From the IMG/VR virus record IMGVR_UViG_3300002161_000021, positions 3,015 through 32,238 of that record: a stretch of 29,224 nt of DNA. One strand, 5' to 3'. Both the position numbers and the translations under genes were made by a program. This DNA comes from a virus. Under the pieces are notes generated by a model. That model was not told the origin of the DNA. It made no database searches and saw only the letters and a program-made list of their open reading frames with translations. Shown piece after piece: positions 1 through 8,382 of this stretch. The number at the start of each line of letters is the position of its first letter. The stretch's first letter is position 1.

Positions 1-1689
1 GCTAACGGTACTCTTACCGATGGTGATGAAGCTGTTTATGAAATATCTTCTGTTGAATATTCTTCTTACTTAGTATTTAATACTGTTGATTATGGATTCA
101 TCCACACAGGTGTTCCAACTACAGGTGTTAATAAAGTTGCAATTTCTGACCCTGCATACTACTTGCCTGCTGTTAGAATTAATGCATACCAAGAAGATTC
201 ATTTGTAAATGCTACACCAAAATCAGAATTTAATATTGATGGTGCTGGCGCATTCCTTAATTCAAGCGGTAATACATATTCTGCAAATACTTTAGGAATT
301 CAAACTCTTAAAGGCGCAATTAATTTAGGAATAGATATCTTAGCTGATTCTACCACTGAGCCTTTATTAAAACCTAACCAAATACTTATTGCAAGTACTT
401 CACCAGAAGCTGCTGATATTATTGTAGGAAATTACTTGTTAAACTTTGAAGGTTCTATCGCGGTTCCTCATTCAAGATTAACTAGAATTAATGAAGTACA
501 GGGTGGTAAGACTACTACACAGTTTCCTATCATTCCTCTTAATTCAACTGCATTGCTTATAACATGTCAATCAGAAATTTCTGTTACGACAGTAGGACTT
601 ACTAAAAAGGTTGAGTTATACTACCCAGTTGATACTTGGGTTGATTACTTAAACATCTTTACTTTAGAAGGTTTCCAATTAGATGTTACTAAACATGTAC
701 CAAACGGAACAAACGAACGTCAAAATCAAATCTTAAATGGTACTTTAAATGGAACTAATCTATTTAAGGCGCTAACAGACAGAGAGACAATCAATTTCCG
801 TTACATCGTTGATACATTTGGAAACGGTATTGAAAGTGGATCTAAAGCAATCTATACTAATTTATGTCAAAATAGAAAGAATGCATTCGCTATTATAAAT
901 GCACCTTCTGCTAAAGACTTTAAAGCTAACATTGATCCTTCTTTCGTTGATGCAACTGGAGCACTATCATCTAGATTTATTTCAACTGGTGGCGATTTAA
1001 GTAAAAATCCAACTGTTAGATATTCTTTACCTTCATCTACACAAGGTGGAAGTTGGGGAGCATTCTATTATCCAAACTTAGTGGTAAGAGATTTAGGTAA
1101 GAACATTATTGTTCCACCTGCTGCTTATGTATCTAATAACTTTATCGCTAAATACGAAAACGCATTGCCATGGTCACTTGTTGCAGGTGTTCGTAGAGGT
1201 GTTGTAGGTGGAACTGGAGTTGTAGGATTAGAAATTAATCTTGATAATGAAGATAGAGATTACCTAGAGCCATTTGGATTAAATCCAATTATCTTCCAAA
1301 GCGGAACTGGTCCAACTATCTTTGCAAATAAAACTGCACAGCAAACTCCAAAATCTGCGTTAAGCTCAATTAACGTTAGAGAGGTTGTAATTTACATCCA
1401 AGATGGTATTGATGCAATTCTTAAAAACTATTTGTTCGAGTTCAATACTCCACAAACAAGATTAGAGATTAAGACTCTTGCTGATAACTTCTTAGCAACT
1501 GTACAAAATGATGATGGTGTTTATGACTACAGAAACGTTATGGATGAAACTAACAATACACCTGATGTTATCGATAACAATATTGGTATCCTAGATACTT
1601 ATATTGAACCAGTAAGAGGTATGGAAGTTCTTGTACAAAGAACAACAATTCTTAGAACTGGAGCAATAAGTTCTGGAAATTTCCAATAA
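1..1689 (+). CDS. Tail sheath protein, 3' part (gene begins before the window)
   Basis: The reading frame is open from base 1 to the TAA at 1687-1689, so this is a 5'-truncated gene. The TTG at 163 is an internal codon, not a start. The C-terminal part resembles T4 gp18-type contractile sheath proteins: a segment with VRGMEVLVQRTTILRTGAIS near the end, preceded by a region about an unstructured-looking NNTPDVIDNNIGILDTYIEP. In this family that end forms the conserved inner core that packs on the tube and links neighbouring subunits. The tail tube gene follows 39 bases later, which is the usual sheath-tube order in myoviruses. The sheath is the contractile outer cylinder of the virion tail. 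The N-terminal length cannot be judged. Confidence 0.9.
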   Translation, partial: ANGTLTDGDEAVYEISSVEYSSYLVFNTVDYGFIHTGVPTTGVNKVAISDPAYYLPAVRINAYQEDSFVNATPKSEFNIDGAGAFLNSSGNTYSANTLGIQTLKGAINLGIDILADSTTEPLLKPNQILIASTSPEAADIIVGNYLLNFEGSIAVPHSRLTRINEVQGGKTTTQFPIIPLNSTALLITCQSEISVTTVGLTKKVELYYPVDTWVDYLNIFTLEGFQLDVTKHVPNGTNERQNQILNGTLNGTNLFKALTDRETINFRYIVDTFGNGIESGSKAIYTNLCQNRKNAFAIINAPSAKDFKANIDPSFVDATGALSSRFISTGGDLSKNPTVRYSLPSSTQGGSWGAFYYPNLVVRDLGKNIIVPPAAYVSNNFIAKYENALPWSLVAGVRRGVVGGTGVVGLEINLDNEDRDYLEPFGLNPIIFQSGTGPTIFANKTAQQTPKSALSSINVREVVIYIQDGIDAILKNYLFEFNTPQTRLEIKTLADNFLATVQNDDGVYDYRNVMDETNNTPDVIDNNIGILDTYIEPVRGMEVLVQRTTILRTGAISSGNFQ

Positions 1690-1728
1690 TAAATAAAGAA
1701 AAGAATAAATAAAAAAATAAGATAAGCT

Positions 1729-2283
1729 ATGCCATTACCACATTACACACAGTCTAGGGCAAGTACTCAAAAGTTTGAACCAATTTACCCTAACTTATTT
1801 GAGGTTACTATATTTTCTCCTCTTGGAGATGATACGGGTTTAATTTTGGAACATGTTAAATCAATCGGTGGTTTAAATAACCTTAACCCATCAATAGATG
1901 CAGTTGGTCAAAAATATAAATTTGCTGACCGCTCATTTGCAGGTATGCCAGCCTCTACGGTTGCAGACATTACAGTTAACTTTACACTTAACTTAAATGA
2001 AGCCAATGAGAACTACATATATAACATATTCCGCAATTGGTATAAATTAATCTATGATCCATTGACTGGAGAAATGGGATTGAAGAAAGATTATGTTGGA
2101 AGTATGATCATTGTACAGTATAACCGTGCAGGTGATATTTTCAGAAAGATTACTCTTAAAGACGTATTCCCAACTGGACAACCAACATTCTTAGATGAAT
2201 TGAATTACGAAACACAAGATCCTGCTGAGCTATCAATGACTTACCGTTGTGATCATTGGGTTGAAGAAAATGTTGGAGGTTAA
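1729..2283 (+). CDS. Tail tube protein (T4 gp19-like)
   Basis: This 184-aa protein has the size and character of T4 gp19-family tube proteins (T4 gp19 is 163 aa). The N-terminus reads SRASTQKFEPIYPNLFEV, followed by GDDTGLILEHVKSIGGL, a pattern typical of inner tube subunits. Residues about 115-160 (LTGEMGLKKDYVGSMIIVQY and RKITLKDVFP) match the tube beta-barrel hairpins. The gene lies directly after the sheath gene in an A-rich 39-base gap. A strong terminator sits right behind it, so sheath and tube probably end one transcript, consistent with the high expression that both need. The start ATG follows A-rich sequence (ataagataagct) with no clear Shine-Dalgarno, as is common in Bacteroidota. 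Confidence 0.88.
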   Translation: MPLPHYTQSRASTQKFEPIYPNLFEVTIFSPLGDDTGLILEHVKSIGGLNNLNPSIDAVGQKYKFADRSFAGMPASTVADITVNFTLNLNEANENYIYNIFRNWYKLIYDPLTGEMGLKKDYVGSMIIVQYNRAGDIFRKITLKDVFPTGQPTFLDELNYETQDPAELSMTYRCDHWVEENVGG

Positions 2284-2300
2284 TAACTAACATACTTTAT

Positions 2301-2327
2301 AAAACTGGCCTAAGGGCCAGTTTTTTT
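2301..2327 (+). terminator. Rho-independent terminator after the tube gene
   Basis: A perfect 10-bp inverted repeat, AAAACTGGCC (2301-2310) and GGCCAGTTTT (2315-2324), encloses a 4-base loop TAAG. The descending arm runs into a T stretch ending at 2327. It lies 18 bases after the tail tube stop codon. The arms are symmetrical and also A-rich at the 5' side, so it could work on both strands. Confidence 0.9.
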
Positions 2328-2371
2328 GTCATAACCCTAATATATAATATAGAATACATAATCTAAAACAT

Positions 2372-2842
2372 ATGATCATTTTTAAAGTAGAAAATATATC
2401 AGACGGTAAGGTTTACATTGGCCATGCAGTTAATGATAATCCTAATAATTTAGGTACAGGAAAATACATTAAACGTGCAGTAAAAGATTTTGGTACAACA
2501 TCATTTAATAGAGAAGTATTAGAAGAGTTTTCTAATGATGAATCATTAGGCATAATCATGGATCGCGTTGAATACTGGATAAAAAAGTATAAAGCAGATA
2601 ATCCAAAGCATGGCTACAATGAAAGTGTACAGGAAATGATACCACAAAAGAAAAGACTAACTAAAAAACTACAGGTTCTTTTAACTCCTGAGGACGAAGA
2701 TAATCTTAACACTATAATTATCCAAAAATCAATGGAGAATAGAATAAAACCTATTCCAATTTCAAGATATGTTAGAAACATTATCGTTGAACATATAGTT
2801 CATGAAATTTCACCAGAAAAACAATTAACAAAACAAAGATAA
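2372..2842 (+). CDS. GIY-YIG family endonuclease with a C-terminal ribbon-helix-helix-like region
   Basis: A 156-aa protein. Residues 1-85 carry the GIY-YIG nuclease signature: IFKVENISDGKVYIG (the YIG at 15-17; the first motif is degenerate, IIF instead of GIY), the catalytic-type Arg47 in SFNREVLEEF, the metal-type Glu67 in VEYWIKKY, and GYN at 81-83. Residues about 96-142 (LTKKLQVLLTPEDEDNL to SRYVRNIIVEHIV) look like a short ribbon-helix-helix DNA-binding region. Its position, between a terminator after the tube gene and the next tail gene, is typical of free-standing phage homing endonucleases that interrupt conserved structural modules. It stops one base before the next ATG (TAACATG). 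Homing activity is an inference; a DNA repair or restriction role is possible. Confidence 0.7.
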   Translation: MIIFKVENISDGKVYIGHAVNDNPNNLGTGKYIKRAVKDFGTTSFNREVLEEFSNDESLGIIMDRVEYWIKKYKADNPKHGYNESVQEMIPQKKRLTKKLQVLLTPEDEDNLNTIIIQKSMENRIKPIPISRYVRNIIVEHIVHEISPEKQLTKQR

Positions 2843-2843
2843 C

Positions 2844-3842
2844 ATGAGCAATTACGAAGAAGACATCAAAAAAGAGTTTGAAGCGGCTGAAGGTATCGTA
2901 ACACCTGAAGTTACTGAAGTTACCGAGGAAAAGATAACTTCCTTAGGTAAAGTTGATATGACTAGAGGTAGCGGTATTACTTCACCAGACGATCCTGAAA
3001 TTAAAAGAATTCAGGAATTAGCAGGTCATATTAGATTAGATTTATCACAATTACCATCAGGTGGTCGTTTTTATAGAGAAGATTTTGAAATTCATATAAG
3101 AGCAGCGAGAGTTGGCGAAATTAGAGATTTTTCAACAGTTGATGACGAAAACCTTAAAGATGTGGATGATAAACTTAATTCTATTTTGGTATCATGTACA
3201 AAGATTATGTATGGATCTCAAAAAGGATCATATAGAGATCTACTTGAAGAAGACCGCATTTATGTTATCTTATCAATTAGAGAACTTACATTTAAAAATG
3301 GTGAGGCAAAGATTCTGATGCCAGTAGGTAAAAAGAAATGCGCAACACCTTCATGTAAAGCACAAGATAACATGGAATTAAAAACTGAAAATCTTCAGTT
3401 TAACCATGTAGATGAATTAATTGAAAGATACTATGATGACGTTAACCGTTGTTACACAGTACCAACAAAGAGTCATGGTGAACTTACTTTAGCACCACCT
3501 ACAATTGGTGTAATGAGAGCAATCACTGATTACGTAAGGAAACGTGAAGAAGAAAATAAATCTTGGGATAAATCTTCAATTTCAATTTTACCTTACATTC
3601 AACGTGAATGGAGAGGATTTAACGATAGAGAAATATTTTCTGCAATGACAAATTTCCAAGGATGGGATACTGGTAAGTATTCATTAATATACAGATTGGT
3701 TGAAAAAATGAAAATTGGTATAAAGCCAGAATTCGTTTATCCATGTCAATCTTGTGGCGGGGAGGTCACTGTTCCGCTTTCCTTTCCCGGGGGAATCAAG
3801 TCTCTGTTCATTATTCAAGATATCTCATCTGAATTATTATAA
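2844..3842 (+). CDS. T4-type baseplate hub/assembly protein (gp26-like family), possible tail-assembly chaperone
   Basis: A 332-aa protein with the pattern I associate with the T4 gp26-type baseplate family: LPSGGRFYREDFEIHIRAA (residues 70-88), GEIRDFSTVDDE (92-102), a helical stretch ending ILVSCTKIMYG, and DRIYVILSIRELTF (137-150). Two cysteine pairs, C166-x4-C171 and C301-x2-C304, flank a central insert and could bind one zinc ion. The gene sits between the tube and tape measure genes, the slot used by tail-assembly chaperones in many tailed phages, and it overlaps an open frame that leads into the next small gene. The 3' end (3757-3795) is unusually GC-rich for this genome. The family call is from memory of motifs, so moderate certainty. 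Confidence 0.6.
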   Translation: MSNYEEDIKKEFEAAEGIVTPEVTEVTEEKITSLGKVDMTRGSGITSPDDPEIKRIQELAGHIRLDLSQLPSGGRFYREDFEIHIRAARVGEIRDFSTVDDENLKDVDDKLNSILVSCTKIMYGSQKGSYRDLLEEDRIYVILSIRELTFKNGEAKILMPVGKKKCATPSCKAQDNMELKTENLQFNHVDELIERYYDDVNRCYTVPTKSHGELTLAPPTIGVMRAITDYVRKREEENKSWDKSSISILPYIQREWRGFNDREIFSAMTNFQGWDTGKYSLIYRLVEKMKIGIKPEFVYPCQSCGGEVTVPLSFPGGIKSLFIIQDISSELL

Positions 3843-3858
3843 ACTCAGAGTACTATTA

Positions 3859-4092
3859 ATGGAAAAACTGCATATCCAGCCAACTGAGCTGGATATGCTT
3901 CCATACTATGAATACGAGTACACTGTTGAAATTTACAATGACATTATCAAGGAGCGTAATGATGAAGAGAAAAAACAAAACGCAAGTGCTGAGGATAAAT
4001 ATAATGTAAATGGAATGCAAAAGAATATGTCTAAAAACATGTCCAATTACAAAAATCCTTCAATGCCTAAGATAAGCATGCCAAGGTTCTAA
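3859..4092 (+). CDS. Small tail-assembly protein, 77 aa (GT-like or gp51-like position)
   Basis: A 77-aa acidic-to-neutral protein, MEKLHIQPTELDMLPYYEYE..., lying directly before the tape measure gene. The LPYYEYEYTVEIYNDIIKE segment resembles the short helical second domain of tail-assembly chaperones that bind the tape measure protein. The tail (about residues 40-77) is Met, Asn and Lys-rich and probably disordered. ATG 3859 is chosen because it starts cleanly 16 bases after the previous stop; ATG 3895 (MLPYYEYEY) is an alternative. The frame is open upstream to at least 3754, overlapping the end of the previous gene, so it might also be made by frameshifting. A perfect 11-bp hairpin covers codons 4-14. 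Function is inferred from position. Confidence 0.6.
   Translation: MEKLHIQPTELDMLPYYEYEYTVEIYNDIIKERNDEEKKQNASAEDKYNVNGMQKNMSKNMSNYKNPSMPKISMPRF
3870..3898 (+). promoter_or_regulatory. Perfect 11-bp hairpin just inside the 77-aa gene
   Basis: GCATATCCAGC (3870-3880) and GCTGGATATGC (3888-3898) form a perfect 11-bp stem with a 7-base loop, starting 11 bases after the ATG at 3859. There is no T-run, so it is not an intrinsic terminator. It would hide the alternative start codon at 3895 and could slow early elongation or protect the RNA end. Confidence 0.6.
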
Positions 4093-4106
4093 ATATATAA
4101 CTATGG

Positions 4107-7100
4107 ATGGCAGTAGTAACTCTTAAAGATTTAATGGATCCGCTAGTAAAGATAGCGGCCGCAACAGAAAAGACCGCTCAAAAAATTGACGCGGTTGTTG
4201 CAGCTGTAGCTGGTGGTACAGGATCTTCTTTAAATCAGGAGATTATGACAGAATTAAAAATCCAAACGGATTTATTAAGAGTTATAGCTGGTAATTCAAA
4301 AGGTGGCGGTGGCGGAATAAAGGTTGGTGGTAAAGAAGTAGACCAAGATAAACTTAAGGAAGGTGCAAATGCAATTAAACTATTAGGTGGTGGTGCTGCT
4401 TCTCTTGCTATGGGTCTATTAACCTTTATGTTAGTTCCAAAGAGTGTTATTAAGAAATTTGTAACAACTATTCAAGATCTGATGGCTGCCTTTGATCAAA
4501 TAGACATAAAAAAGGTAGAAAAAGGTAGCCAAGCATTTGAACTAATTGCTAGATCAATCGGTCAATTTGCAAGAGGGCTTGCATTGGCTGGGATCCTATT
4601 TATACCTGCATTAATTGGTGTTGGTCTTATTAAACTAGCAATAAGTATTTTATTACCTACATTCCAAATGCTAGGTGATTCTGAAAAGAAGGTAGATAAA
4701 GGCGCGCAAACATTGTCTTTAATGGGTGGAGCTTTAATTAGTTTTGCAAAAGGTTTAGTTCTTGCTGCGATTGGATCTGCTATCGGTATTTTATTTACAC
4801 CTCTTATCGTTTTAGCAATGATTATTGTTGGTGGAGCATTTGCTTATCTAGGAGCAATGGATAGAACTATTGAAAACGGCGCAAGAGTAGCTAAACGAAT
4901 GGGTCGTGCCCTTATATGGTTTTCGGCTGGGTTAGTTATTGCTGCAATAGCATCTGCTGTTAGTATTTTATTTACACCTCTTATTGTTTTATCATTGGTT
5001 CTTGTTGGTGGTGCATTTGCCCTTCTAGGTGTATTTGATAAATCTATCAGAAAAGGTGCAGTTGCGTTATTTGTTATGAGTATATCTCTAGTCCTATTTT
5101 CAATAGGATATCTTATATTTTCTTCTGTTGTTAAGGACGTAACATTAGAAGATATTGCCATGCAAGCAGGCCTTTTAGTAGGTACAGGTATTGCATTTGG
5201 TATTCTTGGTAAAATGGCTTTATCTATCGTTGAAGGTGCTCTTGCTATTGCTGCTGTCGGTATTGGTCTACTTGTGTTTAGTTTAGGATATCTACCATTC
5301 GCGGCAGTTACTAAAGATATGACACTGGAAAGTGTTGCTACGCAAGCAGGAATTTTATTAGCATTAGGTGTGGAATTTGCCGCAGCTGGTGTTGGTGCAT
5401 TGTTCATAGCGGCTGGTGCTGCGGCATTTGCTTCTGTTGGAGTTGCATTATTATTGTTGGCACCAGGTCTTTTAGCAATAAAAAAGGTTAACTTTACAGA
5501 ACAGGATTCTGTTAAATTGGCTACAATGTTATCTGGTGTAAAAAGCGGATTCTTAGGAGGTAAAGGATCAGATGAAGGTTTCTTCGCTAAAATAGGTGGA
5601 GCAATAACTGGAGCTATTGATTCTGTTAGAATGATTGAAGCTGCTGCTGGATTTATGGCAGCTGGTGTCGCACTTAAAATGTTGGCATGGGGTCTTAACG
5701 CATTCAAAGGTGTTAAATGGAACGATGAATTATCAAAGGAATTAGTAACTATGCTAAATGGTGTTACCACCGCATTTGCATTGGCGGGTTCAAGCCAGCA
5801 GGTACCTAGTTCATCTTTCTTTGGTCAAATGTTCGGATTTAAAAGAACTGCAGTTGAAGAAGGTATTAATTCTGTACTAGGAGCAGGGCGAGCATTAAAA
5901 GATATTGCTAAAGGTCTACAGGCATTTCAAGCTCTTATTGATAAAGGTGTTAATTTTGGAACCCCTGATGATAAAGGTCGTTATGAAAAAGGAACTCTAG
6001 GCTACGCTGTTGTAAATACAATTGGATTTATTAATGAAGCATTTGCTGCTGTTGCAGAACAAGGTAATGTTGATGCAGGTGGCATCTTTGGTTCATTATT
6101 CGGTATTAAAAAGAATAAGGTTGCAGAAGGTATTGATTCTGTTAAAGGTGCAGGGAAGGAATTAAGTAATATTGCAACAGGTCTTAAGTCATTCCAATCA
6201 ATGGTTGATAAAGACATTAATTGGGATAAATTAGGAGACGCTATTACAAAAGCAGTAGGCTTTGTAGGATCTGCATTTGCTAAAATAGGTGGTATGGAAT
6301 CTACCGATACTAATGCTTTGGCTAGTGTATTTGGTATAAGTTGGGATGAAAATAAAGTAAAAAAGGGCGTTGATGCAGTTCAGGGCGCCGGTAAGGAACT
6401 TATGCAAATTGCAAAAGGTCTAGAAACATTCCAAAAATTAATTGATAGCAAAATTAATTTTGATACATTAGGTAAAGCTATTAAAAAATCCCTAATGCTC
6501 GTTGGTGAAGCATTTGCAGTGATTGGTGGTAAAGAACAAACTGATAGTACATTATTTGGTTTAATTAAATGGGACGAAAACCTTGTTAATAAAGGTATAA
6601 AAAATGTCAAAGGCGCTGGTCACGAACTTATAAGTATTGCAAAGGGCTTACAGACTTTTGAGAAGCTAAAGGATCCTGCAGCTATTGCAAACAGTATTAA
6701 GACACTTTTTTCATCAATTGGCGATACTTTTTCGTTCTATTATGAAAAACCTAAATTCAAAGCCCAAGTAGATCATATGCAAGGTTTTATTAATACCGTG
6801 TCTCTTAATGCTAAAAAAGGTTATATCCATAAAGCTGCAGATGGTATGAAAGGAATTGCAAAAGCAGTTAACTCAATTGATTCGGTTAAAGCTGAAGCCT
6901 TTGCAAATTTATTTAAAGGCGCAGGTGATTTGACTGACAACAAGGCAGCCTTTAAGTCATTAGTTCAAGCAGTCGAAGATATTAGAACAGCATTAGGTGC
7001 AAATACCACAGCAACTACTACACCTGCTGCTGGTGGTACCACAACACCTGCCCCAAGTGCTGCTGGATTAGGTCCTACACTTAATAACATTAATGCCGCT

Positions 7101-7175
7101 CTTGGCCGACTTAATGGTACCATGAGTAATTTACCAGGCGCAATACAGTCAATCAAGATTATTGTACAAGATTAA
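4107..7175 (+). CDS. Tail tape measure-like protein, 1022 aa, with internal repeats
   Basis: This is the longest gene in the window and follows the sheath, tube and hub/chaperone genes, the standard place of the tape measure, which sets tail length and is ejected at infection. Residues 1-95 are helical with a Gly run. Residues about 95-480 are very hydrophobic, with Ala/Gly/Leu/Ile segments of membrane-spanning length; two neighbouring copies of a 58-residue unit share ILFTPLIVL...VGGAFA. From about residue 580 at least four copies of a 75-90 residue module occur (EGINSVLGAGRALKDIAKGL, EGIDSVKGAGKELSNIATGL, KGVDAVQGAGKELMQIAKGL, KGIKNVKGAGHELISIAKGL). A Thr/Pro/Ala-rich linker precedes the C-terminus. 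ATG 4107 is used; ATG 4103 is in another frame. A structural alternative such as a hub spike is less likely. Confidence 0.75.
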   Translation: MAVVTLKDLMDPLVKIAAATEKTAQKIDAVVAAVAGGTGSSLNQEIMTELKIQTDLLRVIAGNSKGGGGGIKVGGKEVDQDKLKEGANAIKLLGGGAASLAMGLLTFMLVPKSVIKKFVTTIQDLMAAFDQIDIKKVEKGSQAFELIARSIGQFARGLALAGILFIPALIGVGLIKLAISILLPTFQMLGDSEKKVDKGAQTLSLMGGALISFAKGLVLAAIGSAIGILFTPLIVLAMIIVGGAFAYLGAMDRTIENGARVAKRMGRALIWFSAGLVIAAIASAVSILFTPLIVLSLVLVGGAFALLGVFDKSIRKGAVALFVMSISLVLFSIGYLIFSSVVKDVTLEDIAMQAGLLVGTGIAFGILGKMALSIVEGALAIAAVGIGLLVFSLGYLPFAAVTKDMTLESVATQAGILLALGVEFAAAGVGALFIAAGAAAFASVGVALLLLAPGLLAIKKVNFTEQDSVKLATMLSGVKSGFLGGKGSDEGFFAKIGGAITGAIDSVRMIEAAAGFMAAGVALKMLAWGLNAFKGVKWNDELSKELVTMLNGVTTAFALAGSSQQVPSSSFFGQMFGFKRTAVEEGINSVLGAGRALKDIAKGLQAFQALIDKGVNFGTPDDKGRYEKGTLGYAVVNTIGFINEAFAAVAEQGNVDAGGIFGSLFGIKKNKVAEGIDSVKGAGKELSNIATGLKSFQSMVDKDINWDKLGDAITKAVGFVGSAFAKIGGMESTDTNALASVFGISWDENKVKKGVDAVQGAGKELMQIAKGLETFQKLIDSKINFDTLGKAIKKSLMLVGEAFAVIGGKEQTDSTLFGLIKWDENLVNKGIKNVKGAGHELISIAKGLQTFEKLKDPAAIANSIKTLFSSIGDTFSFYYEKPKFKAQVDHMQGFINTVSLNAKKGYIHKAADGMKGIAKAVNSIDSVKAEAFANLFKGAGDLTDNKAAFKSLVQAVEDIRTALGANTTATTTPAAGGTTTPAPSAAGLGPTLNNINAALGRLNGTMSNLPGAIQSIKIIVQD

Positions 7176-7257
7176 AACTTTTTCTTAGAAACTTAAAACT
7201 AAGTTATCCTGTTACTATATAAAATTATCGGATTGTTCCACTAAAAGTATAGTAATT

Positions 7258-8052
7258 ATGGATAAAAGTATTGTTTGGTTTGATTTAGAAACTACTGGTG
7301 TTAACACAGCAACAGATAGGATTATTGAGATCTGTATGATAAAAACAGATTTTGAAGGTAATGAGATATCTTCCTTTTATACACTCGTTAATCCTGGCCC
7401 AAATGTTGAGTGGCGCCAAGAAGCCATTGATAAACATGGCATAACCCCTGATCTATTAGAAGATCAAGATCGATTTGAATTTATTGCAAAAGAAGTGGTT
7501 GACTTTATTGGAGATAGTCATCTTGGTGGTTATAATGCACTTTATTTTGATATCCCAATGCTTACTGAAGAACTTATGAGAGCCGGTATTGTTTTCAATT
7601 ATAGAGAACGTGCTGTATTGGATCCTTTCTTAATATATTCAAAATACGAAAGGAGAGACTTAAGTACCGCTTACACTAAGTACACTGGTAAGACCCTAGA
7701 AGGTGCGCATAGAGCTGAAACGGATATTCGTGCGACCATGGAAATATTCCAGGCTCAGCGTCAGTTATACACTATGCCACAATCACCAGAAGAAATTGAT
7801 AAAGAAGTAAACGAGTCCAGACAGAATCAAGTAGATCTTAGTGGTAAGTTTAAATTTGCTGAAATCAATGGTAAACGCGAGGTTGTATTTAGTTTTGGTA
7901 AATGGGCAGGTAAACCTTTCCGTGAAGTTTATGAAGCAGATGCTCGATATATCGAATGGATGATTGATAAAGGTGAATTTGCAAAAGAAACCAAAATCAT
8001 TGCAAGAAAGCTTATGGACAAAATGAAGGCTGAAAGGGCAATGCCATTATAA
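7258..8052 (+). CDS. DnaQ-type 3'-5' exonuclease with C-terminal ExoX-like domain
   Basis: A 264-aa DEDDh exonuclease. Exo I is WFDLETTG (Asp9, Glu11), Exo II is GGYNALYFDIPML (Asp98), Exo III is GAHRAETD (His151, Asp156), so all catalytic carboxylates and the general-base His are present. Residues about 205-255 (VFSFGKWAGKPFREVYEADARYIEW) match the small domain found at the C-terminus of exodeoxyribonuclease X-like proteins. It would hydrolyse single-stranded DNA (or RNA) from the 3' end with two metal ions, in proofreading, repair or host DNA breakdown. It stands alone between the tape measure gene and a terminator-like hairpin, with an 82-base leader. Confidence 0.9.
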   Translation: MDKSIVWFDLETTGVNTATDRIIEICMIKTDFEGNEISSFYTLVNPGPNVEWRQEAIDKHGITPDLLEDQDRFEFIAKEVVDFIGDSHLGGYNALYFDIPMLTEELMRAGIVFNYRERAVLDPFLIYSKYERRDLSTAYTKYTGKTLEGAHRAETDIRATMEIFQAQRQLYTMPQSPEEIDKEVNESRQNQVDLSGKFKFAEINGKREVVFSFGKWAGKPFREVYEADARYIEWMIDKGEFAKETKIIARKLMDKMKAERAMPL

Positions 8053-8065
8053 ACCAATTGTTAAT

Positions 8066-8112
8066 AACTTTTTTCACAAAATAAGAAAAAAGTTCTCTCT
8101 AGATTTTTTTTT
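8066..8112 (+). terminator. Terminator-like hairpin after the exonuclease gene
   Basis: AACTTTTTTC (8066-8075) and GAAAAAAGTT (8085-8094) form a perfect 10-bp stem with a 9-base loop. A run of nine T (8104-8112) comes ten bases later rather than directly, so efficiency is uncertain. The stem is A/T-rich; the T-run doubles as the upstream box of the next promoter. Confidence 0.55.
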
Positions 8113-8146
8113 CCCAAAAATTTGTATTATATTTATATTATATTTA
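8104..8146 (+). promoter_or_regulatory. Promoter-like site upstream of the 73-aa gene
   Basis: TATATTTA at 8128-8135 lies 24 bases after TTTTT at 8104, the same spacing as in four other sites in this window. A second TATATTTA at 8139-8146 has TTTG (8121-8124) 18 bases before it, also a fair Bacteroidota -33/-7 match. Either would start a transcript just before the ATG at 8160. Confidence 0.5.
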
Positions 8147-8159
8147 AAACAACGGAAAA

Positions 8160-8381
8160 ATGGAAAACAATCAAACATCAACTGAAATCAACTGCGGATC
8201 AATTGTAAAATTTGAAGGTGGATTTTATCGAATCTCTCGCTGTACAAAAAACAAAGTAAATTTGGCATCTGTCTTTGGTGGTCGAATCTACCACAAAGGA
8301 ATCGCTAAAGCCGAGGTTACTGAAGCTGGGGCTGAATGGTACAATCATTGGAGTCAATCTGAAACTTATATGTGCATGTAA
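8160..8381 (+). CDS. Hypothetical protein, 73 aa
   Basis: Not recognised. A 73-aa protein with a beta-rich look (CGSIVKFEGGFYRISRCTKNK...VNLASVFGGRIYHKGIA), resembling small SH3- or KOW-like folds, and a short C-terminal helix. The ATG at 8160 follows the promoter-like site and the A-rich leader aacggaaaaatg. It is the first of four closely packed small genes ending at 9403; the next ATG begins two bases after its stop. Confidence 0.7.
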   Translation: MENNQTSTEINCGSIVKFEGGFYRISRCTKNKVNLASVFGGRIYHKGIAKAEVTEAGAEWYNHWSQSETYMCM

Positions 8382-8382
8382 T

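Noticed and set aside
163-1689. Complete gene starting at TTG 163
   Set aside because: The frame is open to base 1 with sheath-like sequence throughout, so 163 is an internal Leu codon.
4844-5770. A 308-codon open frame on the minus strand
   Set aside because: It is the antisense of the hydrophobic tape measure repeats, with the low-complexity Ala/Asn/Thr composition expected from that, and no signals of its own.
7190-7205. Small inverted repeat AACTTA/TAAGTT after the tape measure gene
   Set aside because: Only 6 A/T-rich base pairs and no T-run follow, so I do not call it a terminator.
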